Made by a program: the position numbers and the translations under genes. A stretch of DNA of 20,780 bases from a virus, in IMG/VR virus record IMGVR_UViG_3300009128_000162, positions 1-20,780 of that record. One strand, written 5' to 3'. Shown here piece by piece: positions 1-7,222 of the stretch. Positions within the stretch are counted from its first letter, which is position 1. Each line of letters opens with the position of its first letter. The notes beneath the pieces were generated by a model, which had not been told where the DNA came from, searched no databases, and saw only the letters and a list, made by a program, of their open reading frames with translations.

Positions 1-14
1 CTTTCTTCACTCAT
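1..14 (-). CDS. possible start of a further downstream gene (partial)
   Basis: An ATG at 14-12 (ATG AGT GAA GAA) overlaps the last 8 bases of the sulfotransferase gene and runs off the left edge. Short overlaps of this kind are common in this window, so a next gene starting here is plausible, but only four codons are visible and nothing can be said about its product. Confidence 0.25.
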
Positions 15-621
15 AAGTATATCCCATATATTTTATTTCATTTTTATATTTTTTCTCAACTTCAGCAATACTTTCAGGTGTATGTAAATCCCTCCAATGC
101 TTAACATCTTTTTTACCTGCTTTCACTTTAGTGTTTTGCCATAACTCTTTTGGTATGTCTATATTAAACTTTTCATTTAACATATCATACATTTCACCCA
201 TGTCTTCATACTTAAACACTTTATCAACTTGCACACCATCTTCATTAGCATACATATTCCAGTCGGTTGGTATTAAATCGCATTCACGCACGTATTTAGA
301 CAAATCGTTCTCTGCAATTCCTGGAAGATATGGTTTGATTTGTTTATGCCAATAGAACGCACTCACTACTTTATCCCATGGGTTTCGTTCTATCGTGAAT
401 TTATATAATGAATCCCACGCATATGGTCTAGGTTTAGCAATTTCGTGCCAAGGCAAATGACCATTAGTATCTGGTGGGCAATTCAAAGCAGGAGTACCGT
501 CTCTAGTTGAACCAGTACAAACATCAATACCTCTTAGATGAGGATACAACAATTTCTCGAATGTAGATCCTGCTGTCTTTCTTGTCTTAACAAAAATAAA
601 GTCGTGAAATTTTACAATCAT
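7..621 (-). CDS. sulfotransferase family protein
   Basis: The 204-residue product has the two PAPS-binding signatures of sulfotransferases. Near the N-terminus, residues 12-20 (KTRKTAGST) form the 5'-phosphosulfate loop, directly after a beta strand. Residues 79-87 (RNPWDKVVS) carry the Arg and Ser of the 3'-phosphate-binding motif. Such enzymes move a sulfuryl group from PAPS to a hydroxyl or amine, often on a glycan. The length fits the small carbohydrate-type sulfotransferases. No signal peptide or membrane segment is visible, so a cytoplasmic role is inferred. Its ATG overlaps the stop of the upstream TylF-like methyltransferase by 4 bases (ATGA), so the two are probably translated together and may act on the same saccharide or small molecule. 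The acceptor substrate is unknown. Confidence 0.82.
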   Translation of the reverse strand: MIVKFHDFIFVKTRKTAGSTFEKLLYPHLRGIDVCTGSTRDGTPALNCPPDTNGHLPWHEIAKPRPYAWDSLYKFTIERNPWDKVVSAFYWHKQIKPYLPGIAENDLSKYVRECDLIPTDWNMYANEDGVQVDKVFKYEDMGEMYDMLNEKFNIDIPKELWQNTKVKAGKKDVKHWRDLHTPESIAEVEKKYKNEIKYMGYTYE

Positions 622-1289
622 TGTGTAACTACTACCGTTGCTCCTTGGAACCAGTTTCTGGAAATAGGAACAACCTTACGGTCAAATTTTTCAATCCACT
701 CATTCATTGCTTTCCATTCGTGTTGTTTCCATGTAGTATATAATACTCTATTTGCTTTACTTCTTGGAGATGCTTCTCCAAACACATGTCTCCAACAAGC
801 AAGTTCATCAAATCTGATAATAGTTCCAGGAACGATTAAATGATTAAGACTATCAAGTATAGTCACGGTTGATGAGTAGATATCACAATCAACATGCAAA
901 TAACCAATCTCTTGTTTATTATATTCGGTGTCTAGGAATTCTGGAATAGTTTTATCAAACCAACCTTTCCATAGTTTAACGTTCGATTCAACCATAGGAA
1001 CTGTACCTTGACAATCAAATGCTTTTTTGTCAACTTTCTTTTGGCCCATATGCCAATCTTCAGGCAATCCTTCAAATGAGTCAAACCCATGGAATTGTAG
1101 ATCTGGTCTTTGCTCAGCAATACAATTAATAGTTGTGCCACTAAACACACCAAATTCTAAATTGAGTTTATCTTTTGGTAATTTTTCTGCTAACCATTTA
1201 AGTTCACGAAGTCTGACAGCATTAGTGTCTGTATCATCCGATTGAAACTTAAACTTCTTTATATTATCAAATTCTTTTATGTTCATCAT
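618..1289 (-). CDS. TylF/MycF-like SAM-dependent O-methyltransferase
   Basis: The 223-residue protein has a class I methyltransferase layout. Residues 45-51 (EFGVFSG) form the SAM-binding glycine loop, and residues 67-79 (HGFDSFEGLPEDW) match a segment typical of the TylF/macrocin O-methyltransferase family. Residues 132-139 (HVDCDIYS) and D161 in RFDEL provide the acidic cluster that binds the metal in MycF-type enzymes. These enzymes methylate sugar hydroxyls. Two in-frame ATGs stand at 1289 and 1286. No Shine-Dalgarno sequence precedes them; instead a perfect-consensus promoter ends a few bases upstream, so the mRNA may start at or beside the second ATG. The sulfotransferase gene follows with a 4-base overlap, suggesting a two-enzyme module that decorates a glycan. 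Target unknown. Confidence 0.82.
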   Translation of the reverse strand: MMNIKEFDNIKKFKFQSDDTDTNAVRLRELKWLAEKLPKDKLNLEFGVFSGTTINCIAEQRPDLQFHGFDSFEGLPEDWHMGQKKVDKKAFDCQGTVPMVESNVKLWKGWFDKTIPEFLDTEYNKQEIGYLHVDCDIYSSTVTILDSLNHLIVPGTIIRFDELACWRHVFGEASPRSKANRVLYTTWKQHEWKAMNEWIEKFDRKVVPISRNWFQGATVVVTQ

Positions 1290-1292
1290 ATT

Positions 1293-1321
1293 ATTATAAT
1301 CTACTTCTTCCTATTTGTCAA
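1293..1321 (-). promoter_or_regulatory. perfect-consensus sigma70-type promoter, near-leaderless
   Basis: On the minus strand TTGACA (1321-1316) is followed by a 17-base spacer and TATAAT (1298-1293). Six bases later comes the second ATG of the methyltransferase gene, so the expected +1 is at about 1286. The -35 box lies inside the last codons of the upstream GIY-YIG-like gene. This is a host-type (early) promoter by sequence; activity is inferred. Confidence 0.75.
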
Positions 1322-1816
1322 GTTATATTCTTCATTTATTATTCTATCATCAATAATGTGTTGTGGTTTCCTGTGCCACTTACCGTTGATATTATCATTC
1401 AGAAAATCTTCGCTCTCAAGCACATCATGTAAGAATTGTTGCTTAACTTCTTCATAGTTACAATCCCCTCGAGTCTTATGCAACGATAGTATTGTCCGTT
1501 TGAAGGAGTCCTTTCCTCTCTCCTTTACTAACTCCTTAAGATACTCAGACGAACCATAATAGTTCTTCCAATCAGACTCAGTACGTTGTCTGCGGACGAA
1601 TCCTTTCTTTTTTCGTATTGAGTAGAAGTATTTCCTTCCTATGTACAATTTACCGTCTGGAGTTTCGATGACATAGACAAAACCTTGAGATTTACCTATA
1701 TCATCACTGTCAAAATCCTTCCCATTAAATTGCCACTTGTTAGTGTATTCAATCTTCTTCGGCAAAACTTTTCTCACTAAAGTCTGAATATTTGTCATCG
1801 AAACATTCGTCATCAT
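1301..1816 (-). CDS. GIY-YIG-like endonuclease
   Basis: The 171-residue protein carries a divergent GIY-YIG core: FVYVI at residues 46-50 and YIGRK at 58-62, separated by a short turn (ETPDGKL), with R61 in the expected catalytic position. Downstream, WKNYYGSS (83-90) and NYEEVKQQF (120-128) resemble the conserved helix segments of phage GIY-YIG nucleases, the Glu in the latter being a candidate metal ligand. Phage proteins of this kind include homing endonucleases, but this gene is free-standing with no visible intron. Its start is uncertain: ATGs at 1816, 1813 and 1798 all lie inside the preceding zinc-ribbon gene (up to 68 bases of overlap) and none has a clear ribosome-binding site. The -35 box of the next promoter lies in its 3' end. 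Confidence 0.68.
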   Translation of the reverse strand: MMTNVSMTNIQTLVRKVLPKKIEYTNKWQFNGKDFDSDDIGKSQGFVYVIETPDGKLYIGRKYFYSIRKKKGFVRRQRTESDWKNYYGSSEYLKELVKERGKDSFKRTILSLHKTRGDCNYEEVKQQFLHDVLESEDFLNDNINGKWHRKPQHIIDDRIINEEYNLTNRKK

Positions 1817-1955
1817 CTATATCTGATAAGTCTGTGTCATATGAACAAAAGGGACAGTATAAAGGTTCTGCTCCCTCAATCAAATCTTGTTCGTATGAAA
1901 GTGTGTATTCATTGCCACATGAGTGACAAGTCAATTCATATACGACCTCTGCCAT
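1749..1955 (-). CDS. small zinc-ribbon protein with acidic tail
   Basis: This 68-residue protein has two CxxC pairs, C10/C13 (CHSC) and C34/C37 (CPFC), spaced as in a zinc ribbon, followed by a strongly acidic C-terminal tail rich in Asp and Glu. The ATG at 1955 is preceded by GAGGAG at good spacing, and the gene begins immediately after the nrdB stop codon, so it is a translated member of the operon. Such small zinc ribbons often bind nucleic acid or a protein partner, but no specific function can be assigned. The tail is encoded by the region that overlaps the following GIY-YIG-like gene. Confidence 0.72.
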   Translation of the reverse strand: MAEVVYELTCHSCGNEYTLSYEQDLIEGAEPLYCPFCSYDTDLSDIDDDECFDDKYSDFSEKSFAEED

Positions 1956-3161
1956 TTATTTCTCCTCGTATGCTTCTGCCCAAGTGCCAGTCAATCCTGC
2001 CACTTCGTATTCTGTTACTCTGTTCTCAAAGAAGTTTGTATGATCAGCACCATTCAATACCCATTCCAACCACGGTAATGGATTATCCTTTACCTTGAAA
2101 TTAGGTTTAAGTCCCAACTGCAACAATCTTCTATCAGTTATGTATCTTATATATTCTTTTACTTCTTCTGCTTGTAGACCCTCGATACCGCCAACTTCAT
2201 ATGCCAAGTCGATAAACTTATCTTCAAGTTTAACAGCAGTCTTTGCCATCTTATATATTTCTGCCTTAAATTCGTTGTCTACAATTCTAGAATGCTCAGC
2301 ACAGAATGCCTTAAACAATTTAGAATTACCTTCAACGTGCATAGACTCGTCTCTAATTGACCACTCCACAACTTTACCCATTCCTTTCATTTTACCAAAA
2401 CGTTGGAAGTTAAGTAGCATTACAAACGATGCGAATAAACTAATACCCTCGTTGAATACCATCTTTGCTAAAGCAAGTCCAGTTCCGTGTAATGTATTAG
2501 AATCAGATGCCATCATAAAATCAACTTTGTCAGTCATTTCTTTATATTCAAGGAATGCGTGATACTCTGAATCTGGCAATCCTAACGTTTCATTAAGTAA
2601 TGCATAAGCACGTTGATGAATACCCTCACGTGCTGCGAACGAACCAAGCATATTTCTAATCTCGTTGTTCTTAAACTTTGGCAGGAATAAGTCATAGTAG
2701 TTTTGACCAACAGCAACATCAGACTGAGTGAATAGACGTAGGATATTAGTAATATATTCCTTTTCTTTCTTCGACATTTTATTACCTTTCCAATCAGTAA
2801 CATCTTCTGACAAATCAATTTCGTCTTCAATCCAATGTGCTTTCTCGTGACGAGTAGTTACATCTACTGCCCATGGGTAATGGAACGGTTTATAAGTTTC
2901 AGAGAACTCCATCAAACCACCAGACGTTTTCTTAATAATCGTATCAGCAACCTTCATTAAATCGTCATAACCACCAATATGCTTTTCGTCAATAAAGATT
3001 TGAGGAACGGTTCTTACCCCAGGAATCTTTTGTTGCATTGCTAAAAATTGCTCTTCGTCATACAATACATTTTCTGTGTATGTATAACCGTGCCTATCAA
3101 ACCAGTCCTTTGCTCTTACGCAAAATGGGCAACTTGGTTTACTGTAAATAACTACATTCAT
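1956..3161 (-). CDS. nrdB: glutaredoxin-ribonucleotide reductase beta subunit fusion
   Basis: A 401-residue two-domain protein. Residues 1-75 are a glutaredoxin: CPFC active site at 11-14, the cis-Pro segment TVPQIF (51-56) and GGYDDL (63-68). From about residue 85 onward it is a class I ribonucleotide reductase radical subunit with a complete set of likely metal ligands: D148, E179, H182, E238, E272 and H275. Y186 sits at the position of the radical tyrosine (EGIHQRAY). With NrdA it reduces ribonucleoside diphosphates to deoxyribonucleotides in the cytoplasm, and the fused glutaredoxin would recycle the disulfide formed in NrdA. AGGAG precedes the ATG at 3161. It lies 9 bases after nrdA. Grx-NrdB fusions are known in a few bacteria (for example Facklamia ignava) but are unusual. 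Confidence 0.93.
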   Translation of the reverse strand: MNVVIYSKPSCPFCVRAKDWFDRHGYTYTENVLYDEEQFLAMQQKIPGVRTVPQIFIDEKHIGGYDDLMKVADTIIKKTSGGLMEFSETYKPFHYPWAVDVTTRHEKAHWIEDEIDLSEDVTDWKGNKMSKKEKEYITNILRLFTQSDVAVGQNYYDLFLPKFKNNEIRNMLGSFAAREGIHQRAYALLNETLGLPDSEYHAFLEYKEMTDKVDFMMASDSNTLHGTGLALAKMVFNEGISLFASFVMLLNFQRFGKMKGMGKVVEWSIRDESMHVEGNSKLFKAFCAEHSRIVDNEFKAEIYKMAKTAVKLEDKFIDLAYEVGGIEGLQAEEVKEYIRYITDRRLLQLGLKPNFKVKDNPLPWLEWVLNGADHTNFFENRVTEYEVAGLTGTWAEAYEEK

Positions 3162-3170
3162 AATATTCTC

Positions 3171-4943
3171 CTAACCTTGACAAGCAGCACATTCTTCTTG
3201 ACTACCGAAGTCTTCAATTTCACTGTGGTCTTTTAATCTTTCTCTTTCAATTTTCTCTGCTACGTTTTCTGCTCTATTGCTAGATTCAGTTCTTAAGTAA
3301 TATAATCCCTTACAACCATATCTCCAAGCATCATAATGTACTGTATGTAGATATGCTTTAGTTGCTCCAGCAGGGAAGAAGATATTCAAACTTTGTCCTT
3401 GACATAAATATTTCTGTCTAACACCACCGTGTCTAATAACCCAATCTTGATCAATTTCAATAGCAGTCTTAAATACGTTCTTAGTGTGTTCATCTAACCA
3501 ATCAAAGTGTTGTACAGAACCACCAGAAGTAATAATACTAGACCATGTTTCATCATCATCCTTACCTAACTTCTTAAGAACCTTTTTCAAATACTTATTC
3601 TGTGTTAAATGAGAACCAACCCTAGTCCTTGATGTGAATGCGTTTGCTTTCCACGGTTCGATACTCGGGGAAGTTCCTCCAATCAAACTTGAATTTGCAT
3701 TCGGGGCAATTGCTAAAAGATGTGCGTTTCTACGACCAGTACCTTTCATATCAGGTGCTTCACCCCTTTCTTTACCTAGTTTTAATGATTCTTCAATTGC
3801 TTGATTTTGAATGTTTCTAAAAATTCTAGTATTCAATGCTAAAGCATCTCTAGACTCAAACGCAATATTATGCTTCTGTAAGTATGCGTGGAATCCCATA
3901 GCACCTAATCCTAATGAACGTTCTTGTTGAGCGCTATACTTTGCCTTGCTGATTTCATAACCTGCGTGGTCAATAAAGAATTGTAATACATTATCAAGGA
4001 AACGAGTTAAGTCGGCAATCATTGTAGTATCTTTCCACTCATCATATTTCTCAAGATTAACAGACGACAAACAACATACTGCTGAACGTTCTTCGTTAGT
4101 CGGTAAATGAATTTCGTTACATAAATTAGAACCGTGAATCTTTAATCCTAAATCCTTTTGAGTTTGAGGCATTGCTTTATTAGCAGTGTCAATGAAATTA
4201 AGGTATGGTTCTCCAGTTCTGTATCGTGTTTCTAATAACAATTCCCATAACTTACGTGCTGATATATTTTCCCTAATCTCACCAGAATCTGGATCCTTTA
4301 AGTCCCAATCTAATCCAACTTCTACTGCTTCCATAAATTCGTCTGGCAAGTTTACTGCGTGGTGTAAATTTAAGTTCTTACGATTCACATCACCAGTCGG
4401 AATACGCATATTAATAAACTCAACAATATCTGGATGAGAGATATCCATATATGATGCGTATGAACCTTTACGTGTTCTACCTTGACGATATGCGGTCATA
4501 TCAGAATCAACTGTATGAAGGAATGGCATAGGTCCAGGAGCAATATCACTCACGGCACGAATGTCTGACCAATGACCTCCAACACCACCACCTTTAACTG
4601 ACAACCATCTCAATTCAGACGTGTGGTCAATAAGACCTTCAAGTGAATCTGGAACGTATGTTAAGAAACAACTAATTGGTAATGCCTTTACTTTGTCTCC
4701 AGGCATCGGTGCGTTTGATAGAATTGGACTACTAAACATAAACCAACCATTAGCAACTGCATCATATACACGTTGTGCTAATTTCATATCACCATAACTA
4801 TACGCAACACTTGCTCTAGCAAATGCATGCTGTGGTGACTTTTCGTCTTTCTTGCAATAGTAGTCTTTTAATAACTTCTTTGCTTGTTTGGATAACTTCC
4901 TGTCTTTCTGTGTGTTTATCTCGACACCCAAATATTCAGACAT
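3171..4943 (-). CDS. nrdA: ribonucleotide reductase alpha subunit, class I, lacking the ATP cone
   Basis: The 590-residue catalytic subunit is shorter than the usual 750 or so because the N-terminal ATP-cone domain is absent: the first redox cysteine, C92 (PISCF), lies close to the start, whereas in E. coli it is residue 225. The active site is intact: N273/C275/E277 in SNLCNEI (thiyl radical site), the partner redox cysteine in the AVCC segment (290-291), the phosphate-binding GGTSPSIEP (422-430), and Y548/Y549 (LYYLRTE) for radical transfer. The C-terminus ends in CAAC (585-588), the swinging disulfide that accepts electrons from glutaredoxin or thioredoxin. Loss of the ATP cone would remove classical dATP feedback inhibition. 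GGAG precedes the ATG. The gene lies between thyX and nrdB in one operon. Confidence 0.95.
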   Translation of the reverse strand: MSEYLGVEINTQKDRKLSKQAKKLLKDYYCKKDEKSPQHAFARASVAYSYGDMKLAQRVYDAVANGWFMFSSPILSNAPMPGDKVKALPISCFLTYVPDSLEGLIDHTSELRWLSVKGGGVGGHWSDIRAVSDIAPGPMPFLHTVDSDMTAYRQGRTRKGSYASYMDISHPDIVEFINMRIPTGDVNRKNLNLHHAVNLPDEFMEAVEVGLDWDLKDPDSGEIRENISARKLWELLLETRYRTGEPYLNFIDTANKAMPQTQKDLGLKIHGSNLCNEIHLPTNEERSAVCCLSSVNLEKYDEWKDTTMIADLTRFLDNVLQFFIDHAGYEISKAKYSAQQERSLGLGAMGFHAYLQKHNIAFESRDALALNTRIFRNIQNQAIEESLKLGKERGEAPDMKGTGRRNAHLLAIAPNANSSLIGGTSPSIEPWKANAFTSRTRVGSHLTQNKYLKKVLKKLGKDDDETWSSIITSGGSVQHFDWLDEHTKNVFKTAIEIDQDWVIRHGGVRQKYLCQGQSLNIFFPAGATKAYLHTVHYDAWRYGCKGLYYLRTESSNRAENVAEKIERERLKDHSEIEDFGSQEECAACQG

Positions 4944-4952
4944 AATATACTC

Positions 4953-5615
4953 CTATGAAATTTCTTTTGCTAACGGGAAGATCTCAGTAATTGCTTTTGC
5001 ACATGCTACTGCAATTTCCATATGTTCCTTTTGTGTTCCGTTTGCACTTCTTAATTGAATGTAATGGATCCAACTTCTAATGGTACCATTCATATACATT
5101 CTCGATTTTGTCAATCCTTCAGGTAATACTGCTCTTGCTTGTTCCTTCGCAATACCATTTTTGATTGCCCAATTATAAGCATCATTTGCTACTGCTATTA
5201 CATCTGATTGAACATCTACCCAAGTTTCTTGTAATTCTTCATTATCAGTTTCAACTGAGTTTTGACGATTCTTAGTATCTTGTAATCGTGCTTGTCGCAC
5301 CTCAAATGCTAAATCGTTTGTTGGATCTGCATAACGTTGACTAAACTCTTGGAATGAAAATGAACGATGACGTAGGATTTGACGAGCAATATCCCTAGTA
5401 GTTTCAATCTCTAGACATGCCGATACCATTTCGAGTGGACTCCAATGTGCATGCTTGATCAAATACTTGATAAGTTTTTCACTTGTTTCTTTATTAATTT
5501 GGTTTGATGGATTTGATACTTTAGCACAGAATGCTACTAACTCTTGAATATCATCTACTTCACTATCCATCATCTCTGAAGTAGGTTGACTATAACTAAC
5601 CAATTTCACTTTCAT
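4953..5615 (-). CDS. thyX: flavin-dependent thymidylate synthase ThyX
   Basis: The 220-residue protein shows the ThyX signature RHRxxSxxxxSxRY (RHRSFSFQEFSQRY, about residues 82-95), which binds FAD and dUMP. Its length is normal for the family. It also has the C-terminal pattern RSWIHYIQLRS near residues 180-190. It methylates dUMP to dTMP using methylenetetrahydrofolate and NADPH, so together with NrdA/NrdB it feeds dNTP synthesis for phage replication. GGAGAAAA upstream of the ATG serves as ribosome-binding site and belongs to a 16-base sequence repeated at the other end of the neighbouring oxygenase gene. The nrdA gene follows 9 bases downstream. Confidence 0.96.
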   Translation of the reverse strand: MKVKLVSYSQPTSEMMDSEVDDIQELVAFCAKVSNPSNQINKETSEKLIKYLIKHAHWSPLEMVSACLEIETTRDIARQILRHRSFSFQEFSQRYADPTNDLAFEVRQARLQDTKNRQNSVETDNEELQETWVDVQSDVIAVANDAYNWAIKNGIAKEQARAVLPEGLTKSRMYMNGTIRSWIHYIQLRSANGTQKEHMEIAVACAKAITEIFPLAKEIS

Positions 5616-5624
5616 ATTTTATAT

Positions 5625-5640
5625 TTTTCTCCATTCACTT
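5625..5640 (-). repeat. 16-bp direct repeat, copy 1 (thyX side)
   Basis: The 16 bases reading AAGTGAATGGAGAAAA on the minus strand are identical to those at 6168-6183. This copy spans the oxygenase stop codon and supplies the thyX ribosome-binding site. The repeat unit spacing is 543 bases, exactly the length of the oxygenase reading frame. Confidence 0.9.
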
Positions 5641-6165
5641 GTTAAAGAATATACTTAACGACATTCTATACTTATCTGCAATTCTATTTTGGTGTTTTAT
5701 GTTATGAGGAATATTCCCATCAAAAACCACAACCCTATTAGGTGTAAACCTAGAACCATAGACTATTTCTTTATTATCTTCATCATAAAATAATGTTTCA
5801 CCACCCCATCCATCTTGCCATTCCATATTCAAATAATACAGCACGACAGTTTTGGGATGTGTATGCGACCAATGAGAATCGCTTAACGTATCTACATTAA
5901 CCTCACATCTACTAAATTTATCCATACTCAATTCATTATCAGAAAGAATTCTTTTAGTATTCTTATGATCAAAAAACTTTGAATTCTCCAAGTCTTCTTT
6001 TGTCCAACTAGAATGAGTATAACTTTCTGTGGTGTTCATCAAGTCATTCCATCCAACAATAGAAAATTTAGAATTCTGACAAAACGAAAATATATCTTGT
6101 TGTTTTTGTAATGGAAACACATTATCATACACATTCACATTCTTCATCGGACTAAACTTATTCAC
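5635..6165 (-). CDS. 2-oxoglutarate/Fe(II)-dependent oxygenase
   Basis: The C-terminal half has the jelly-roll pattern of prolyl-hydroxylase-type oxygenases: a His-rich segment (SHTHPK), YYLNMEW, WGGETLFYDED, VVVFDGNIPHNI (distal His) and RMSLSIFF (2-oxoglutarate-binding Arg). The first metal motif reads HTH rather than the usual HxD, so the facial triad may be altered. Substrate unknown; relatives in phages are thought to hydroxylate proteins or nucleotides. I prefer the GTG start at 6165 (176 residues): it overlaps the primase stop as GTGA and has GGAG six bases upstream. The ATG at 6177 (180 residues) has no ribosome-binding site and would put GGAG inside the gene. The frame is bounded by 16-bp direct repeats and looks like an inserted cassette. 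Confidence 0.83.
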   Translation of the reverse strand: MNKFSPMKNVNVYDNVFPLQKQQDIFSFCQNSKFSIVGWNDLMNTTESYTHSSWTKEDLENSKFFDHKNTKRILSDNELSMDKFSRCEVNVDTLSDSHWSHTHPKTVVLYYLNMEWQDGWGGETLFYDEDNKEIVYGSRFTPNRVVVFDGNIPHNIKHQNRIADKYRMSLSIFFNK

Positions 6166-7184
6166 ACTTTTCTCCATTCACTTAAACGTGTTTTGGCACC
6201 CAAACCTTGAAACACGTTATTACTTATAATACTTTGAATTTCTTCTAGATCTCTTCCACCTAAGACCATATCGTTTATATCTTTCTCCTCTATATAGTCA
6301 GGGAAAATACCAACCTTATATCCAGAATTAACTCGTTTCTCTATCAGACCTACAATTTCTTTGTTTCTCGGTTCGTTGTCGAAAACGAATACAATATCAT
6401 CAGTCCCAATTTTATCAATACTTTCGTTGCTTATTCCGGATCCTGCCATCGCACATGCGTTCTCCACGAATAAACTGTCAATTGGACCTTCAACAACGTA
6501 GACCGTCTTGGTTCTATCAATTGTATCTAGTCCAAATATTTTAGGTGCTTCTTCATTCACCTTAACTGTTATGTATCTCAAGTCAGTCTTACCGAATGCT
6601 CTGCCTTGAAATGCAATCAACTCACCATTAGTATCCACGAATGGGATGATTAATCTTGGTTCGTCTTTCTTTATGTCACCGTATTTAGTTGGAGCAAACT
6701 TCTTTGCAAACTCATAAAAACGAGGAGCATAATATAATTTATAATGTTTTGAATTTGGTATCTGACGTTTCTCTACCCATAACCTAGCAGGATGATCAGG
6801 TGCTAATTGTGATATTTTCTTCAGATCCTTGAGAGCAGTCTTTTGATATGCAGGTTTCTTCTTAAACTTTAATGCTGTATTAGTTGATGCGTTAGTTTCT
6901 TTTGGTTTGTTATTACCAAACTTCTCTAATACGAATTGCTTATGTAACTGCGGATTGACATGCTTAATTAGGTTGGGTAATGATGCACCCTGACCACAAT
7001 TATGGCATTTGAAAATGTAGTTGCCCTCTTTCTGAAACACGTATCCACGTGCTTTGTTCTTATTCTTCTGAGAATCTCCGCAATATGGACATCTCATATT
7101 GTAAAGGGTGTCGTCTTTACGTTTGAATTGTTCTAATTGGGAAGATAAAAGGTTGAGATATTTGGTATCAATATAATCACTCAT
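6162..7184 (-). CDS. DNA primase, T4 gp61-like
   Basis: The 340-residue protein has the two-part layout of bacterial and phage primases. At the N-terminus is a zinc ribbon with C32/C35 (CPYCGDS) and C60/C63 (CHNCG). The central and C-terminal part holds a TOPRIM-type catalytic core: VVEGPIDSL with E232, VFVFDNE with D269, and KDINDMV with D302 and D305 as metal ligands. It would synthesise RNA primers for the lagging strand together with the phage helicase (gp41 in T4), which is not in this window. It is the first gene of the operon behind a near-consensus promoter at 7191-7219. Its last codons (LSEWRKV) lie in the 16-bp repeat that borders the oxygenase gene. Confidence 0.92.
   Translation of the reverse strand: MSDYIDTKYLNLLSSQLEQFKRKDDTLYNMRCPYCGDSQKNKNKARGYVFQKEGNYIFKCHNCGQGASLPNLIKHVNPQLHKQFVLEKFGNNKPKETNASTNTALKFKKKPAYQKTALKDLKKISQLAPDHPARLWVEKRQIPNSKHYKLYYAPRFYEFAKKFAPTKYGDIKKDEPRLIIPFVDTNGELIAFQGRAFGKTDLRYITVKVNEEAPKIFGLDTIDRTKTVYVVEGPIDSLFVENACAMAGSGISNESIDKIGTDDIVFVFDNEPRNKEIVGLIEKRVNSGYKVGIFPDYIEEKDINDMVLGGRDLEEIQSIISNNVFQGLGAKTRLSEWRKV
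6168..6183 (-). repeat. 16-bp direct repeat, copy 2 (primase side)
   Basis: Identical to 5625-5640. This copy encodes part of the primase C-terminus (SEWRK) and supplies GGAG for the oxygenase start. Recombination between the two copies would remove the oxygenase gene and leave primase ending SEWRKI, still in frame with a stop, upstream of thyX. Confidence 0.9.
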
Positions 7185-7190
7185 TAAGTA

Positions 7191-7219
7191 ATTATACTAT
7201 AAAACCCCCTGAATGTAAA
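7191..7219 (-). promoter_or_regulatory. sigma70-type promoter of the primase-nrd operon
   Basis: On the minus strand TTTACA (7219-7214) is followed by a 17-base spacer and TATAAT (7196-7191), ending 6 bases before the primase ATG at 7184. One mismatch from consensus in the -35 box. The expected +1 is at or next to the ATG, so the transcript may have almost no leader, as also seen at 1293-1321. Confidence 0.65.
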
Positions 7220-7222
7220 GTT

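Noticed and set aside
2095-2562. Plus-strand frame antisense to nrdB
   Set aside because: It lies wholly within the highly conserved nrdB coding region and its product shows no recognisable motif.
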